A stretch of 64,000 bases of DNA from Lipingzhangella_A rawalii (GCF_031628175.1 NZ_JAVLVT010000010.1:248001-312000); one strand, 5' to 3'; counted from the stretch's first letter, positions 51,654-61,004 are shown. A program made the numbers and translations. Notes: a model not told the origin generated them from the sequence alone.

Positions 51654-52916
51654 ATGATGAACCCACTCGACGCCCGCATCGGGGTGTGGTCGGAGGCCGG
51701 GCGACTTCGGCGCGCCCTGGTATGCGCACCAGGCCTAGCCCACCAGCGACTGACCCCGAACAACTGCGCGCAACTGCTCTTCGACGATGTCATCTGGCTG
51801 CAGCAGGCGCGGCGTGACCACTTCGACTTCGTCGCCAAGATGGTCGACCGCGGTGTGGACGTACTCGAACTGCCGGACCTCCTAGCCGATGTCATGGCGA
51901 TGGGACACGCCCGCGACTGGGTGTTGGACCGCAAGGTCACCGACGACCTCGTCGGCACCGGCCTCCGCCTCGACCTGCGCGCGTGGCTGGACGAGCTGCC
52001 CGCCGCGGAGCTCGCCGAGTTCCTCATCGGCGGCGTGTCCTACCAGGACGTCCCTGGCGACGCCGGTGGCGACTTCCTACGGGCACTGCGCGAGTTCGAC
52101 CCTGAGGGATTCGTGCTCCCGCCGCTGCCCAACACGATGTTCATGCGCGATAACACCTCCTGGATCTTCCGAGGGGTCACCCTCAATCCGATGTACTGGA
52201 CGGCCCGACGCCAGGAGACGCTGCTCACCACGGCGGTCTACAACTTCCACCCCGACTTCGCCGACGAGAAGTACGACGTCTGGCTGGGCGACCCCGATGG
52301 CGTGCCTCGCGACCACAGCGCGGCCACTCTGGAAGGCGGCGACGTGATGCCGATCGGCCGGGGCATCGTCCTTATCGGGCTGAGCGAACGCACCTCGCAC
52401 CAGGCAATCACCAAACTCGCCCATCGGCTGTTCTCCGCCGGCGCGGCCGAGCGGATCATCATCGCCGGCCTGCCGAAGTCCCGCGCCGCCATGCACCTGG
52501 ACACCGTGTTCACCTTCTGCGACTACGACGTCGTGACGGCCTACGCCCCGATCGTCGACGCGATCGTGCCCTTCAGCTTGCGCCCCGACGACGCCGCACC
52601 GTCCGGAGTGGACATCCGCCGAGAGGACAAGGGACTCGTCCCCACCCTCAGCGAGGCTCTCGGGGTCGACTTCCGCCTCATCACCACCGCCGGCGACACC
52701 TACGGCGTCCAGCGCGAACAGTGGGACGACGCCAATAACGTGGTGGCCATCGAACCGGGGGTGGTCATCGGCTACGACCGCAACGTGCTCACCAACACCG
52801 CGCTGCGCAAAGCCGGAGTCGAGGTCGTCACCATAGACGCCAGCGAACTCGGCCGCGGCCGGGGCGGCGGCCGCTGCATGACCTGCCCCATCCTGCGCGA
52901 CCCGCTCTACAGCTGA
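51654..52916 (+). CDS. arcA: Arginine deiminase
   Basis: The 420-aa enzyme hydrolyses arginine to citrulline and ammonia. Motifs: VWSEAGRLRRALVCAPG, LPNTMFMRDNTSWIF with the first Asp, TLEGGDVMPIGRGIVLIG, the His/Asp in MHLDTVFTFCDYDVV, and the catalytic Cys in GGRCMTCPILRDPL. Two ATG codons open the gene (51654, 51657) with AAGGCGGA upstream. It lies between arcD and the broken arcB. Full length, no missing residue. Confidence 0.97.
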   Translation: MMNPLDARIGVWSEAGRLRRALVCAPGLAHQRLTPNNCAQLLFDDVIWLQQARRDHFDFVAKMVDRGVDVLELPDLLADVMAMGHARDWVLDRKVTDDLVGTGLRLDLRAWLDELPAAELAEFLIGGVSYQDVPGDAGGDFLRALREFDPEGFVLPPLPNTMFMRDNTSWIFRGVTLNPMYWTARRQETLLTTAVYNFHPDFADEKYDVWLGDPDGVPRDHSAATLEGGDVMPIGRGIVLIGLSERTSHQAITKLAHRLFSAGAAERIIIAGLPKSRAAMHLDTVFTFCDYDVVTAYAPIVDAIVPFSLRPDDAAPSGVDIRREDKGLVPTLSEALGVDFRLITTAGDTYGVQREQWDDANNVVAIEPGVVIGYDRNVLTNTALRKAGVEVVTIDASELGRGRGGGRCMTCPILRDPLYS

Positions 52917-52941
52917 CCCCGCCCACGCAAGGACAGCACCC

Positions 52942-53690
52942 ATGCCCGTCCACCCCCGCAACCACGGCCTGCTCAGTCTGATCCACCACGCCGACCGCGA
53001 CCTGCACTGCCTACTCGACCCGGCCCAAGACCTGAAGCGGGCGAAATGCACCGGACTCGGCGGGAACAGGCTCGCGGGAGAGAAGATCGTCCTCACCTTC
53101 GAGAAGGCCTCCACCCGCACGCGCCGTGCGTTCGAGGTGGCCGCCCACGGTGAAGGCGCTCACGTGACCGACTTCGGCCCCGTGTCGCCGCAGATCGGTC
53201 ATCAGGAGTCAAGCAAGGACACCGCACGGGTGCTGGGCCGCATGTACGACGCGATCGACTACCGCGGTGCCGGGCAGCACATCGTCGAGGAGCTCGCCCA
53301 CTACCCCGCTGTGCCGGTCTTCAACGGCCTCACCGACGACCCGTCACAAGCCGTGCACGAGGTCGACTCCCTCCACACCGACGTGGGGGGTATGGATGGG
53401 CGAGCCTGTGGAGGCGTGGGGATCTTACCGGGAGGCTGCTGCCGCACCAGGTCAATACCACGCTCGTAGAGGGGGCAGACAACGCATGGATGACGGTAAT
53501 GCACCGCCTACTCGCCTTCGACAGCACCGACACGAGCGTCGGCGCCCAGATCGCCGCGCACTACTCCTTCCTGACCACGGGCATCGAGATCACCGACGAC
53601 GTCTTCGAGAGCCCCACCAACATTGCCTTCGACCAAGCGGAGAACCGCATGCACACGATCAAGGCGGCCCGTGTGGCCGAGCTCGGCTGA
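52942..53690 (+). pseudogene. arcB: Ornithine carbamoyltransferase, internally deleted and frameshifted
   Basis: The N-terminal domain is present: LAGEKIVLTFEKASTRTRRA with the carbamoyl-P loop STRTR, DFGPVSPQIGHQESSKDTAR and PAVPVFNGLTDD. The frame then skips directly to HEVDSLHTDV, so about 80-90 residues, including the usual HPTQ motif and the domain hinge, are missing. Frameshifts near 53380-53430 separate MGEPVEAWGS (frame 2) from the last part (LLPHQVNTTL, then LAFDSTDTSVGAQIAAHYSF and FDQAENRMHTIKA to 53690). An HCLP-type Cys motif is also altered (MHRLLAF). It cannot make an active enzyme. Confidence 0.88.
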
Positions 53691-53706
53691 GAGAGGGTGG
53701 CGGGTC

Positions 53707-54624
53707 ATGCGCATTGTTATCGCTCTGGGGGGCAACGCGCTGTTGCGGCGCGGCCAGCCGATGACCGCGGAGAACCAGCGGGCCAACATCCGCCGTGCGG
53801 CCGGCTGCATCGCCGCCGTCACTGCGGGCAACGACATCGTCCTCACTCACGGCAACGGACCCCAGGTGGGCCTGCTCGCATTGCAGGCCGCGGCCTATGC
53901 CGACGTCGCCCCCTATCCACTCGATGTGTTGGGCGCCCAGACCGAGGCGATGATCGGCTATGTCCTTGAACAGGAGCTCGGCAACGTGCTCCCCGCCGGG
54001 CAGCAGCTCGCCACGCTGCTGACTATGACCGTGGTGGACCGCGACGACCCTGCGTTCCAGTACCCCACCAAGCCCATCGGGCCCGTTTACGATCGCGAGG
54101 CAGCGCAGCGACACGTCGGCGCCCACGGGTGGACCATGGCCCCGGACGGCGACCGGTTCCGCAGGGTCGTGGCCAGTCCCCAACCGCAGCGCATCGTCGG
54201 CATGCGGCCAATCCGTACCCTGCTGGACCAGGGCACGATCGTGATCTGCGCCGGAGGCGGCGGAATCCCCACAATGTACGACGACCACCGGATGCTGCAC
54301 GGTGTCGAGGCCGTCATCGACAAGGACCTCACCGCCGCCATGCTCGCCGAGCAGCTCGATGCCGATCTGCTCGTCGTCGCCACCGATGTCGACGGTGTCT
54401 ATACCGACTGGGGCACCCCGCGCCAGGCCCGGCTCGGCCGAGTCACCCCGGAGGAACTCTCCCGATTGGAGTTCCCGGCCGGCTCGATGGGCCCGAAAGT
54501 CGAAGCGGCGTGCGGCTTCGCGAGCCGTACCGGCAGAGAGGCGGTCATCGGATCGCTCACCGACATCGCCGACATCGTCACCGACAAGGCCGGTACCCGG
54601 GTAGGCCCACAGCCAGCGGGATAG
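53707..54624 (+). CDS. arcC: Carbamate kinase
   Basis: The 305-aa enzyme makes ATP from carbamoyl-P and ADP. Motifs: MRIVIALGGNALLRRGQPMT, DIVLTHGNGPQVGLLALQA, VLGAQTEAMIGYVLEQELG, VICAGGGGIPTMYDD, EAVIDKDLTAAMLAEQLDAD, VVATDVDGVYTDWGTP and GSMGPKVEAACGF. The ATG at 53707 is 16 bases after the arcB remnant. Its substrate would normally come from arcB, which is broken here, so another carbamoyltransferase (for example a biosynthetic ArgF) would have to supply it. Confidence 0.96.
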   Translation: MRIVIALGGNALLRRGQPMTAENQRANIRRAAGCIAAVTAGNDIVLTHGNGPQVGLLALQAAAYADVAPYPLDVLGAQTEAMIGYVLEQELGNVLPAGQQLATLLTMTVVDRDDPAFQYPTKPIGPVYDREAAQRHVGAHGWTMAPDGDRFRRVVASPQPQRIVGMRPIRTLLDQGTIVICAGGGGIPTMYDDHRMLHGVEAVIDKDLTAAMLAEQLDADLLVVATDVDGVYTDWGTPRQARLGRVTPEELSRLEFPAGSMGPKVEAACGFASRTGREAVIGSLTDIADIVTDKAGTRVGPQPAG

Positions 54625-55196
54625 CAACACCCGCCAGCACCCTCACGACGCCCAGCTCACGGTGGCAACTGCGGTGGAGTGGTGCACGTCGCCCCGGCAC
54701 CGGCTGCCGTAGGCCTGATGGTGGAGGGCGAGAACAGCGCAGGACCACCCTGCTTTCGCGGAATCCTGGAGGTCAGAACGCAGCCCAGGTCCAGGGGCGG
54801 GGAACGCCGCCGCGCAGGCAGCGGATGCGGTGGCGGGCCTCGTCGGCGGCCCCCGGGCGGGTGGCCGCCTTGCTCAGGGTGAAGCACACCCAACGCAACT
54901 CCTGGATCTCGGCCAGAGTGCGATAGGCCGGTGCCTTGGCCACGTCGTGGCCGCGTGGCCGAGCACAGCGCCGTCCCCGCCGTGCGCCCGGACGGACTAC
55001 GCCGCTGGCTGTCGACGGTCGCCGGGTCTCGGTCTGGCGCGAAGTCGCCGAGCCGCGCATGGCCGCGTTCGGAAGCGGTGACAGCACGATCCACGGAAGA
55101 GAGGGCGGGAGGGTGTGGGCTCGCAGTGCGGGGCAGGATCGTCGACCCGCGAAAATCCTGCCGGAGGGTGGCAGGATTCGCTGCGAACCTGGTCGC
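54625..55196. other. Right border of the island, no intact gene
   Basis: It contains the right 154-bp direct repeat. Upstream of it the leftward reading continues RTLAEIQELRWVCFTLSKAA, so a few more codons of the decayed gene remain than in the left copy. No other feature is clear. Confidence 0.5.
54746..54899. repeat. 154-bp direct repeat, right copy (partner 39889-40042)
   Basis: It aligns to the left copy without gaps, at a constant offset of 14857 bases. Both encode the same C-terminal peptide ending RPWTWAAF leftward. Together they delimit the phosphoketolase/arginine deiminase island. Confidence 0.85.
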
Positions 55197-55633
55197 ATGA
55201 CGATGGACCTGAACGGACGCGTGGCACTGGTGGCCGGGGGCACCCGGGGGGCGAGTCGGGCGATCGCGGTGGAGCTGGCCCGCGCGGGGGCGCATGTGTA
55301 CGTGACGGGGCGCAGCTCCGGTGGGACGCGCTCCGAGGTGGGCCGGCCGGAGACCATCGAGGGCACAGTGGAGGCGATCACCGCGGCGGGGGCTCCGGCA
55401 CCGCGCTGCGGGTGAACCACCTGGAGCCGGAGCAGGTGCGTGGGCTCACGGAACGGATCGACGCCGAGCAGGGACGGCTGGACATCCTGGTCTCCGGGCT
55501 GTGGGGCGGGGATCACCTGGCGCGCCACGGCCTCGGCCTAGAGCACGACGACTGGGACGAGGCCGCTGAGGACTTCCCGCACGGGGACGCAATGTCGCTC
55601 TGTGCCAGCGCGTCATCCTCCCTCGCGCGGTAG
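55197..55633 (+). pseudogene. Short-chain dehydrogenase/reductase, frameshifted and truncated
   Basis: From ATG 55197 the frame gives NGRVALVAGGTRGASRAIAV, the NAD(P)-binding TGxxxGxG-type loop slightly altered (AGGTRGAS), and HVYVTGRSSGG. Near 55400 it shifts: the rest (GLTERIDAEQGRLDILV, LWGGDHLARH) lies in another frame and ends at 55633. The catalytic Ser/Tyr-Lys half is missing. Homologs commonly precede TetR or DUF genes, but no partner is visible here. Confidence 0.75.
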
Positions 55634-55739
55634 TGCTGGCCCCACCGTGAAGTGGACAAGTAGGGCCATTGAGGGGGCTCACCCCGATCCGTAGCTTCTT
55701 TACCGCCTCTGGAACACGACACGTGGCGGAAGGAAGCCG

Positions 55740-56939
55740 ATGAGTGCACGCGACGGGACCATCGAGAGCCCACCGATCCCGGCGTCGGGCTCCGCGCGGG
55801 CGCTCGCGCCCGACCTGGCACGGGGGTTCATGCTGCTGTTCATCGCGTTGGTGAACGCGAACTATTTCCTCACCGGTACCGACGTGGTGCGCTCGGTCGC
55901 TGACCAGGTCATCGCGCTGGTGCAGTTCACCACCATCAGCGGCCGGGCGATCCCCCTGTTCGCAATCCTCTTCGGCTACGGCATGGTGCAGCTCATGCGC
56001 CGGCTCCAGGAGCGGGACGGCGACTGGGCGGAGGCTCGCCGGCTACTGCGGCGGCGCGGCTGGTGGTTGCTGGCGATCGGCCTGGCGCATGCGGCGTTGG
56101 TCCTCACGCCGGACATTCTCGGAGCCTACGGCCTCGCGCTCCTCCTCTTCGTGGGCATGCTCCGCGTGCGGGACTCCATACTGCTGTGGACCGCGGGCGC
56201 GATGATGGCCGCCTCGCTCATGTTCAGCGCCATCCTCACCATCCTTCTCGCGGACGACCTCGACGGAGGCGGAGCCCAGGCGCCCTCACTGACCGAGGAG
56301 CACCTCGGGCGGGCCATGGTCGAGCGCATCCAGGAGTGGGCGCTCTACACCCCGTTCACATTGCTGACCGTGGTTCTGGCCATGGTCCTGCTCGGTATCT
56401 GGGCGGCGCGGCGTCGGATCCTGGACGAGCCTGTTCGGCATCGGGTGCTGCTCAGGTGGACCGCCGTTCTCGGACTCGGAACGGCCTTCGCCGGCGGGCT
56501 CCCGGACGCGCTGATCGTCGCGGAGCTGTGGACCGGCGCCTCGGCCACCACCGCCGGCCTCCTTGCCGTGGTGCACGACGTGACCGGCTGGGCCGGAGGG
56601 CTGGGGTGGGCGGCCGTGATCGCCCTCCTCGCGGCTCGCCTACAGGACCGGCGCGGGCCCGTCACCACCGCGATCGAGGCGGTCGGGCAGCGCTCGTTGA
56701 GCTGCTACCTTGCCCAGTCCGCCGTGTTCGCTGTGGTGTTCGCGCCGTACTTCTTCGGGGGTAGCGCGACGATCAGCGTCACGGGTGCCGCTGTTGTGGG
56801 GGCGGCCACCTGGTGCCTGACCGTGGTGGTGGCCGACCTCATGCGCCGCTCGCGCTACCGCGGTCCGGCGGAGACAGTGCTGCGCAGGTTCACCTACTCC
56901 GGGACCCGCTTCGTCCCGACATCGGCGGACCGAGGGTGA
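55740..56939 (+). CDS. DUF418 membrane protein
   Basis: The 399-aa product starts at ATG 55740 behind GGAAGG. About ten helices are visible, beginning ALAPDLARGFMLLFIALVNA with the family R-G motif, then ISGRAIPLFAILFGYGMVQL and RRGWWLLAIGLAHAALVLTP. The C-terminal DUF418 domain contains AVGQRSLSCYLAQSAVFAVV, the usual G.x.SL..Y..Q signature. DUF418 proteins are related to acyltransferase-like membrane proteins and are uncharacterised. It stands alone after the SDR remnant. Confidence 0.9.
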   Translation: MSARDGTIESPPIPASGSARALAPDLARGFMLLFIALVNANYFLTGTDVVRSVADQVIALVQFTTISGRAIPLFAILFGYGMVQLMRRLQERDGDWAEARRLLRRRGWWLLAIGLAHAALVLTPDILGAYGLALLLFVGMLRVRDSILLWTAGAMMAASLMFSAILTILLADDLDGGGAQAPSLTEEHLGRAMVERIQEWALYTPFTLLTVVLAMVLLGIWAARRRILDEPVRHRVLLRWTAVLGLGTAFAGGLPDALIVAELWTGASATTAGLLAVVHDVTGWAGGLGWAAVIALLAARLQDRRGPVTTAIEAVGQRSLSCYLAQSAVFAVVFAPYFFGGSATISVTGAAVVGAATWCLTVVVADLMRRSRYRGPAETVLRRFTYSGTRFVPTSADRG

Positions 56940-57223
56940 GCCTCGGGCCACCGGTGCGGTGTGGAGGTGGCCGGATGGCGAACTTGGATGAAGCAGGGGA
57001 GATGAGAAGCACTGCGATAGGCCCCTCCAGGGGAGGCGGTCCGTCTGGCACGCGGTACTTCGTCCGACAACATCAACACGTCCACCTCCTGGCTGGTCTG
57101 GAGCCGGCCACACGCTCTGGCGCTGGCACCGGGCCAGGTCCACCCGGCGGCCGACGAGGTACTGGTGCGGCGCCGTCGCGACGACGTGGGCGACACGAAT
57201 GCGGCCACTGCCCAGGGGTTCGC
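56940..57223. other. Intergenic stretch between converging genes
   Basis: The DUF418 gene and the MFS gene converge here. I see no supported gene or clear terminator stem. Confidence 0.4.
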
Positions 57224-58657
57224 CTACCGTCGGGCTCTCGCAGCGCGCGGTTCGCCGCGGTTTCGGCCTCGGGTGGTGCGCAGAAGAACGATGCCCGCGG
57301 CGAGTACGAAACACGAGTAGGAGAACGCGGCGATCTCCAGGGTCGCCTCGGCACCGGTCCCGTAGATCGCCGCTGCGGAGGGAACCGCGGCGGGCGGGGC
57401 ATGGTGAATAGCCATGATCCCGAGAACCGCGATACCGGTGCCGCCGCCCAGGGCGAAGGCGCTCTCCTGGATGGCTCCCGCGTCCGCGGTGCGGTTCTCC
57501 GGCGCGCTGCCCATCAGGGCATTGGCTCCGATCGCCATGACGATGCCAGCTCCCATGCCGAGAAGAGGCATCCCCACCAGGTCACCGGGTCCTGGGGCGG
57601 TGGCTACCAGTAACAGGCCGGCCGCGACCATGAGCAGGCCTCCGACAATGACATGCTGTTGGGCGAACCAGCCCTGCACCGCGGGACCGACGAGCCCACC
57701 GACTGCCATCGCGGCCGCCAGGGGGAGGAGCACGATTCCGGTCGCGATGGCCGAGAGCCCGTCGACGATCTGGTACTGCAGGGTCAGCAGGTAGAGCGTG
57801 CCGTTGAACACCCCGACGGTTGCCGCGATGACCACTGTTGCGCTCGCCAACAGACCGTTGGTGAACAGGCGTACGTCGAGGAACGGGCGCGGGAGACGCA
57901 ACTGCCGGACAAGGAACAGCACCGTGGCAGCGACTCCGGTGGCGATCGCCGCGGGGCCGAACCATTGGGTTGCCTCCGGTCGGGCCACAACTTTCAAACC
58001 AATGATGACCAGCCCGACGGCTGCGGCCGACAGTCCCGCACTCAACGCATCGAGGCTCGGCGGGTCGGGGTTCGTCGACTCCCGCAACACGATCTGAGCC
58101 GCGACGAGGCAGACCAGCAGGATCGGGACGTTGACCCAGAACACCCATCGCCACTCGGTCAGCTCCACGAGAGCCCCACCGAGCAGTGGCCCCAACGCGG
58201 AGCCGGTGCTGAACCCGGCGGTCCAGACCCCGTAGGCCAAGGCCCGCGACCGAATCCCGGGAAACGACACTCGGATGATGGCGACCGTCCCGACGATCAG
58301 CAGGGCGGACCCGATCCCCTGCCCGACCCGCGCGGCGATCAGCACCGGGCCAGCCGCTGCCAGTCCCCCGAGTACGGCACTGACGACGGCCACGCTCAGG
58401 CCGAGCATGTAGATGCGTTTGCGGCCGAAGCGATCCGCTGCCACGGCACTGGGGACCAGAACAGCTCCGGCAGCAAGCGCGTAGACGTCGGCGATCCACA
58501 GGGTCTGCACCGTGTCCAGGGACAGGGCATCGGTCAGCGCCGGCAGTGCCACGGCCATCTTGGTCATGTCCGTGCCACCGACGAGCATCACCGTGCCGAA
58601 CAGCACCAGAACCCCGCGCAGCTTGGGGTGGGGTGCGCGGGATGTCGCATCGGTCAT
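57224..58657 (-). CDS. MFS drug/H+ antiporter, DHA2-like (14 TM)
   Basis: The 477-aa transporter has about 14 helices. Motif A after helix 2 reads AADRFGRKRIYMLG, and the motif C-like sequence GFSTGSALGPLLGGALVE in helix 5 marks a drug:proton antiporter. It begins at 58657, divergent from a LysR gene whose coding start lies 106 bases away. That arrangement suggests control by the LysR protein. Substrate unknown; export of a toxic or signalling compound is likely. Confidence 0.9.
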   Translation of the reverse strand: MTDATSRAPHPKLRGVLVLFGTVMLVGGTDMTKMAVALPALTDALSLDTVQTLWIADVYALAAGAVLVPSAVAADRFGRKRIYMLGLSVAVVSAVLGGLAAAGPVLIAARVGQGIGSALLIVGTVAIIRVSFPGIRSRALAYGVWTAGFSTGSALGPLLGGALVELTEWRWVFWVNVPILLVCLVAAQIVLRESTNPDPPSLDALSAGLSAAAVGLVIIGLKVVARPEATQWFGPAAIATGVAATVLFLVRQLRLPRPFLDVRLFTNGLLASATVVIAATVGVFNGTLYLLTLQYQIVDGLSAIATGIVLLPLAAAMAVGGLVGPAVQGWFAQQHVIVGGLLMVAAGLLLVATAPGPGDLVGMPLLGMGAGIVMAIGANALMGSAPENRTADAGAIQESAFALGGGTGIAVLGIMAIHHAPPAAVPSAAAIYGTGAEATLEIAAFSYSCFVLAAGIVLLRTTRGRNRGEPRAARARR

Positions 58658-58748
58658 CGTGAACGCCGCTCAGTGTGGGGATCAGGAACGCACTCCAGTC
58701 CTAGGGGCTACAAACACTGGCGTCCAGGTTCAAATTCTCACCGAATCC

Positions 58749-58765
58749 ATGCACCATGAGTGCAT
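58749..58765. promoter_or_regulatory. Palindrome ATGCAC-5-GTGCAT overlapping the LysR start
   Basis: This inverted repeat (ATGCACCATGAGTGCAT) overlaps the preferred LysR start codon at 58764 and lies 90 bases from the MFS start. A T-N11-A dyad of this size is typical of LysR operators. Binding here could repress its own gene and affect the divergent promoter. Confidence 0.55.
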
Positions 58766-59684
58766 GATCGATGCTCGACTGCGCCTGTTGATCGCCGTGT
58801 GTGAGTACGGAACCGTGACCGCCGCGGCGGAAGCGCTGTACCGCAGTCCGTCCGGTGTCTCCAAACAGCTCAGGGAACTGGCCACGGAGCTGGACCTGGA
58901 TCTGCTCGAACGCCACGGCCGCCGCGTCAGGCTGACCCCCGCGGGTCAGCGCCTGGTCGCCCATGCCCGCAAGCTCAACGCGCAGTGGGAGGTGGCGCTG
59001 AGCGACACTACTGCCGCGGCCAGACAGCTCTGCGGGCCGGTTGTCATCGGAGGCTTCCCCACGGCGATCCCGTCGATCCTCACCCCTGCCCTGCTCCGCA
59101 TGCGAGACCAGCATCAGATGCTCGAACCCGTCATCAAGGAGATCTACTCCAGCGAGGTGCGCACCGCCCTGGAGTCCGGGACCATCGACTTGGGACTCTT
59201 CGTGGCCGACGAGCCCACCAGTCATATCGCGGACAGCCACGTCGAGGTGCTCAGCCTGCTCGACGACCCCATCGACCTGCTCGTGCCCGAAGAGCACCGG
59301 TTCGCCGCCGCGGACCAGGTGCGGTTGGAGGACGCGGCCCAAGAGGAGTGGGTCTCCGGACATGCCCACCAGGACGCCTACATCGAGCTCCTGGCCGCGA
59401 CCCGCGCGGTCGGCTACGCCCCTCGCGTGACCCACCACGCACAGGAGCTCACCGCCACCACGGCCTTGGTGGCCGCCGGCCTCGGCATCGCAGCCGTCCC
59501 CCGAATCGCCATGACGGTCCCCCACCCCAGGGTGGTCCAGGTCCCCCTGACCGGAGGCCAGGTACCCCGGCGCAGAATCCTGCTCGCACTGCGCCGCGGC
59601 TCGCACAACAACCCCCGCATTGCGGCAGCCGTCACCGCCGTGCAGAACATCTCACGCACGCTGACGGCAGCAACCGCAGGGTGA
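58764..59684 (+). CDS. LysR-type transcriptional regulator
   Basis: I chose the ATG at 58764 (MIDARLRLLIAVCEYG); an in-frame ATG at 58749 adds five residues. The 306-aa protein has the winged helix at about 1-60 (TVTAAAEALYRSPSGVSKQL, then LLERHGRRVRLTPAGQRL). The substrate-binding domain starts GPVVIGGFPTAIPSILTPAL and continues TIDLGLFVADEP and VAAGLGIAAVPRIAM. It is divergent from the MFS antiporter and probably regulates it in response to a small ligand. Confidence 0.93.
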   Translation: MIDARLRLLIAVCEYGTVTAAAEALYRSPSGVSKQLRELATELDLDLLERHGRRVRLTPAGQRLVAHARKLNAQWEVALSDTTAAARQLCGPVVIGGFPTAIPSILTPALLRMRDQHQMLEPVIKEIYSSEVRTALESGTIDLGLFVADEPTSHIADSHVEVLSLLDDPIDLLVPEEHRFAAADQVRLEDAAQEEWVSGHAHQDAYIELLAATRAVGYAPRVTHHAQELTATTALVAAGLGIAAVPRIAMTVPHPRVVQVPLTGGQVPRRRILLALRRGSHNNPRIAAAVTAVQNISRTLTAATAG

Positions 59685-59795
59685 GCAGCCGTTCCGTGGC
59701 ACCCCGCTCGTCGCCGCGTGTCACGTCCGCACCGCCCACCGTGCCCGCGATAATGGCGGAACAGTCCCGTCCGCCACGGCGATGAAGATGTCCCC

Positions 59796-60383
59796 ATGGA
59801 TGCGCATGAACCGAACTGGAACAGGACACTGCGCGAGCACTGGGAGTTCCACTGGAACCATCAGCTCCGGGAACGGCTCCGCGGTCTCACCGACGACGAG
59901 TACTTCTGGTCTCCGGTGCCCCACGCCTGGAGTGTGCGGCCGCGCGGCAGCTCGACGGCGCCCCTGCAGGTTGGAGCCGGGGACTTCACGATCGACTACG
60001 CACACCCCGAGCCGGACCCGCCGCCCTTCACCACGATCGCCTGGCGCCTCGGTCATGTCATCGTCGGCGTCCTCGCCGTCCGCAACGCGGCCCATTTCGG
60101 TGCACCGGCGGCGAGCTACCAGACCTGGGCGTACGCCGGCGACGCCGCCACCGCCCTCGAGCAGCTCGAAACGCAGCTCGACGTCTGGCTGGAGGGGGTG
60201 CGGGGCCTCGGCGATGCCGGACTCCGCGCCCCGGTCGGCGACCGGGAGCCCTTTCCGCAGGCACCCATGGCCGATCTTGTGCTGCACATCCAGCGTGAGC
60301 TGATTCACCACCTTGCCGAGGTGTGCCTGTTGCGGGACCTCTACCTGCACACGTCGTCCGCCGCTGGGGGAGCACTCCGATGA
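59796..60383 (+). CDS. DinB-family protein
   Basis: The 195-aa product starts at ATG 59796 and has the DinB/YfiT four-helix plan: LREHWEFHWNHQLRERLRGL, TIAWRLGHVIVGVLAVRNAA with the first His, and MADLVLHIQRELIHHLAEVC with two more. These His residues form the metal site of the family. Such proteins are thiol-dependent S-transferases or of unknown activity. Its stop overlaps the ATG of the next gene (ATGA), so the pair is coupled. Confidence 0.9.
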   Translation: MDAHEPNWNRTLREHWEFHWNHQLRERLRGLTDDEYFWSPVPHAWSVRPRGSSTAPLQVGAGDFTIDYAHPEPDPPPFTTIAWRLGHVIVGVLAVRNAAHFGAPAASYQTWAYAGDAATALEQLETQLDVWLEGVRGLGDAGLRAPVGDREPFPQAPMADLVLHIQRELIHHLAEVCLLRDLYLHTSSAAGGALR

Positions 60384-60841
60384 GCCGGCGCATCCAGATC
60401 ACCTTCGACGCCCACGACCCGAGGGCGCTGTCGGCCTTCTGGCGCGACGCCCTTGGCTACGTGCACCCGAGCCCGCCCGGAGTCGACCTGCCCGCAGGGG
60501 CGGACCCGTTCGCAGCGTGGGACGACTTTCTCGCGCGGATCGGTGTCCCGGAGGAGGAGCGCGAATCGATGTCGGCCATCGAAGACCCGGACGGTAGCGG
60601 TCCTCGGGTCTTCTTCCAGCGGGTGCCCGAGGAGAAGGCCGCCAAGAACAGGGTCCACCTCGACGTCCGCGTGGCTCCCGACCTGCAGGGTCAGGAGCGC
60701 ATGACGGCGCTGGAGGCCGAGTGTGACCGCCTCGTCGCGCTGGGGGCGCGGCGGGTGCGGCGCCACGAGCCCGAGCCACCGTTGAGCGGCGGCTTCATCG
60801 TGATGACCGACCCCGAGGGCAACGAGTTCTGCCTGGACTGA
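60380..60841 (+). CDS. VOC-family (glyoxalase-like) protein
   Basis: The 153-aa product starts at ATG 60380, overlapping the DinB stop. It has the paired beta-alpha-beta-beta-beta modules: ITFDAHDPRALSAFWRDALG, then RVFFQRVPEEKAAKNRVHLD with the His ligand, and FIVMTDPEGNEFCLD with the Glu ligand at the end. This is the Glyoxalase_6-like subset. VOC proteins act as lyases, dioxygenases or binding proteins for antibiotics. Role unknown; coupling with DinB suggests a shared detoxification task. Confidence 0.9.
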   Translation: MSRRIQITFDAHDPRALSAFWRDALGYVHPSPPGVDLPAGADPFAAWDDFLARIGVPEEERESMSAIEDPDGSGPRVFFQRVPEEKAAKNRVHLDVRVAPDLQGQERMTALEAECDRLVALGARRVRRHEPEPPLSGGFIVMTDPEGNEFCLD

Positions 60842-61004
60842 CGGCACGTCTGGCCCGCCGAACTGACCTCATGACCCAGCTGGTCGGCCCCGACCTGGAG
60901 ACACGGGAGGCCGACTGGCGGGAAGCCGAGTTCACCGCCGAGTCGCCATCACACGTGTCCGCGTACCGGCTTCCTCGGTGAGTTCCGGGTAGCCGTGACG
61001 CGGC
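60842..61004. other. Short intergenic stretch
   Basis: A 36-codon rightward frame (TQLVGPDLETREADWREAEF) at 60870-60980 may be the leftover start of a lost gene. It has no ribosome site that I trust. Confidence 0.3.
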
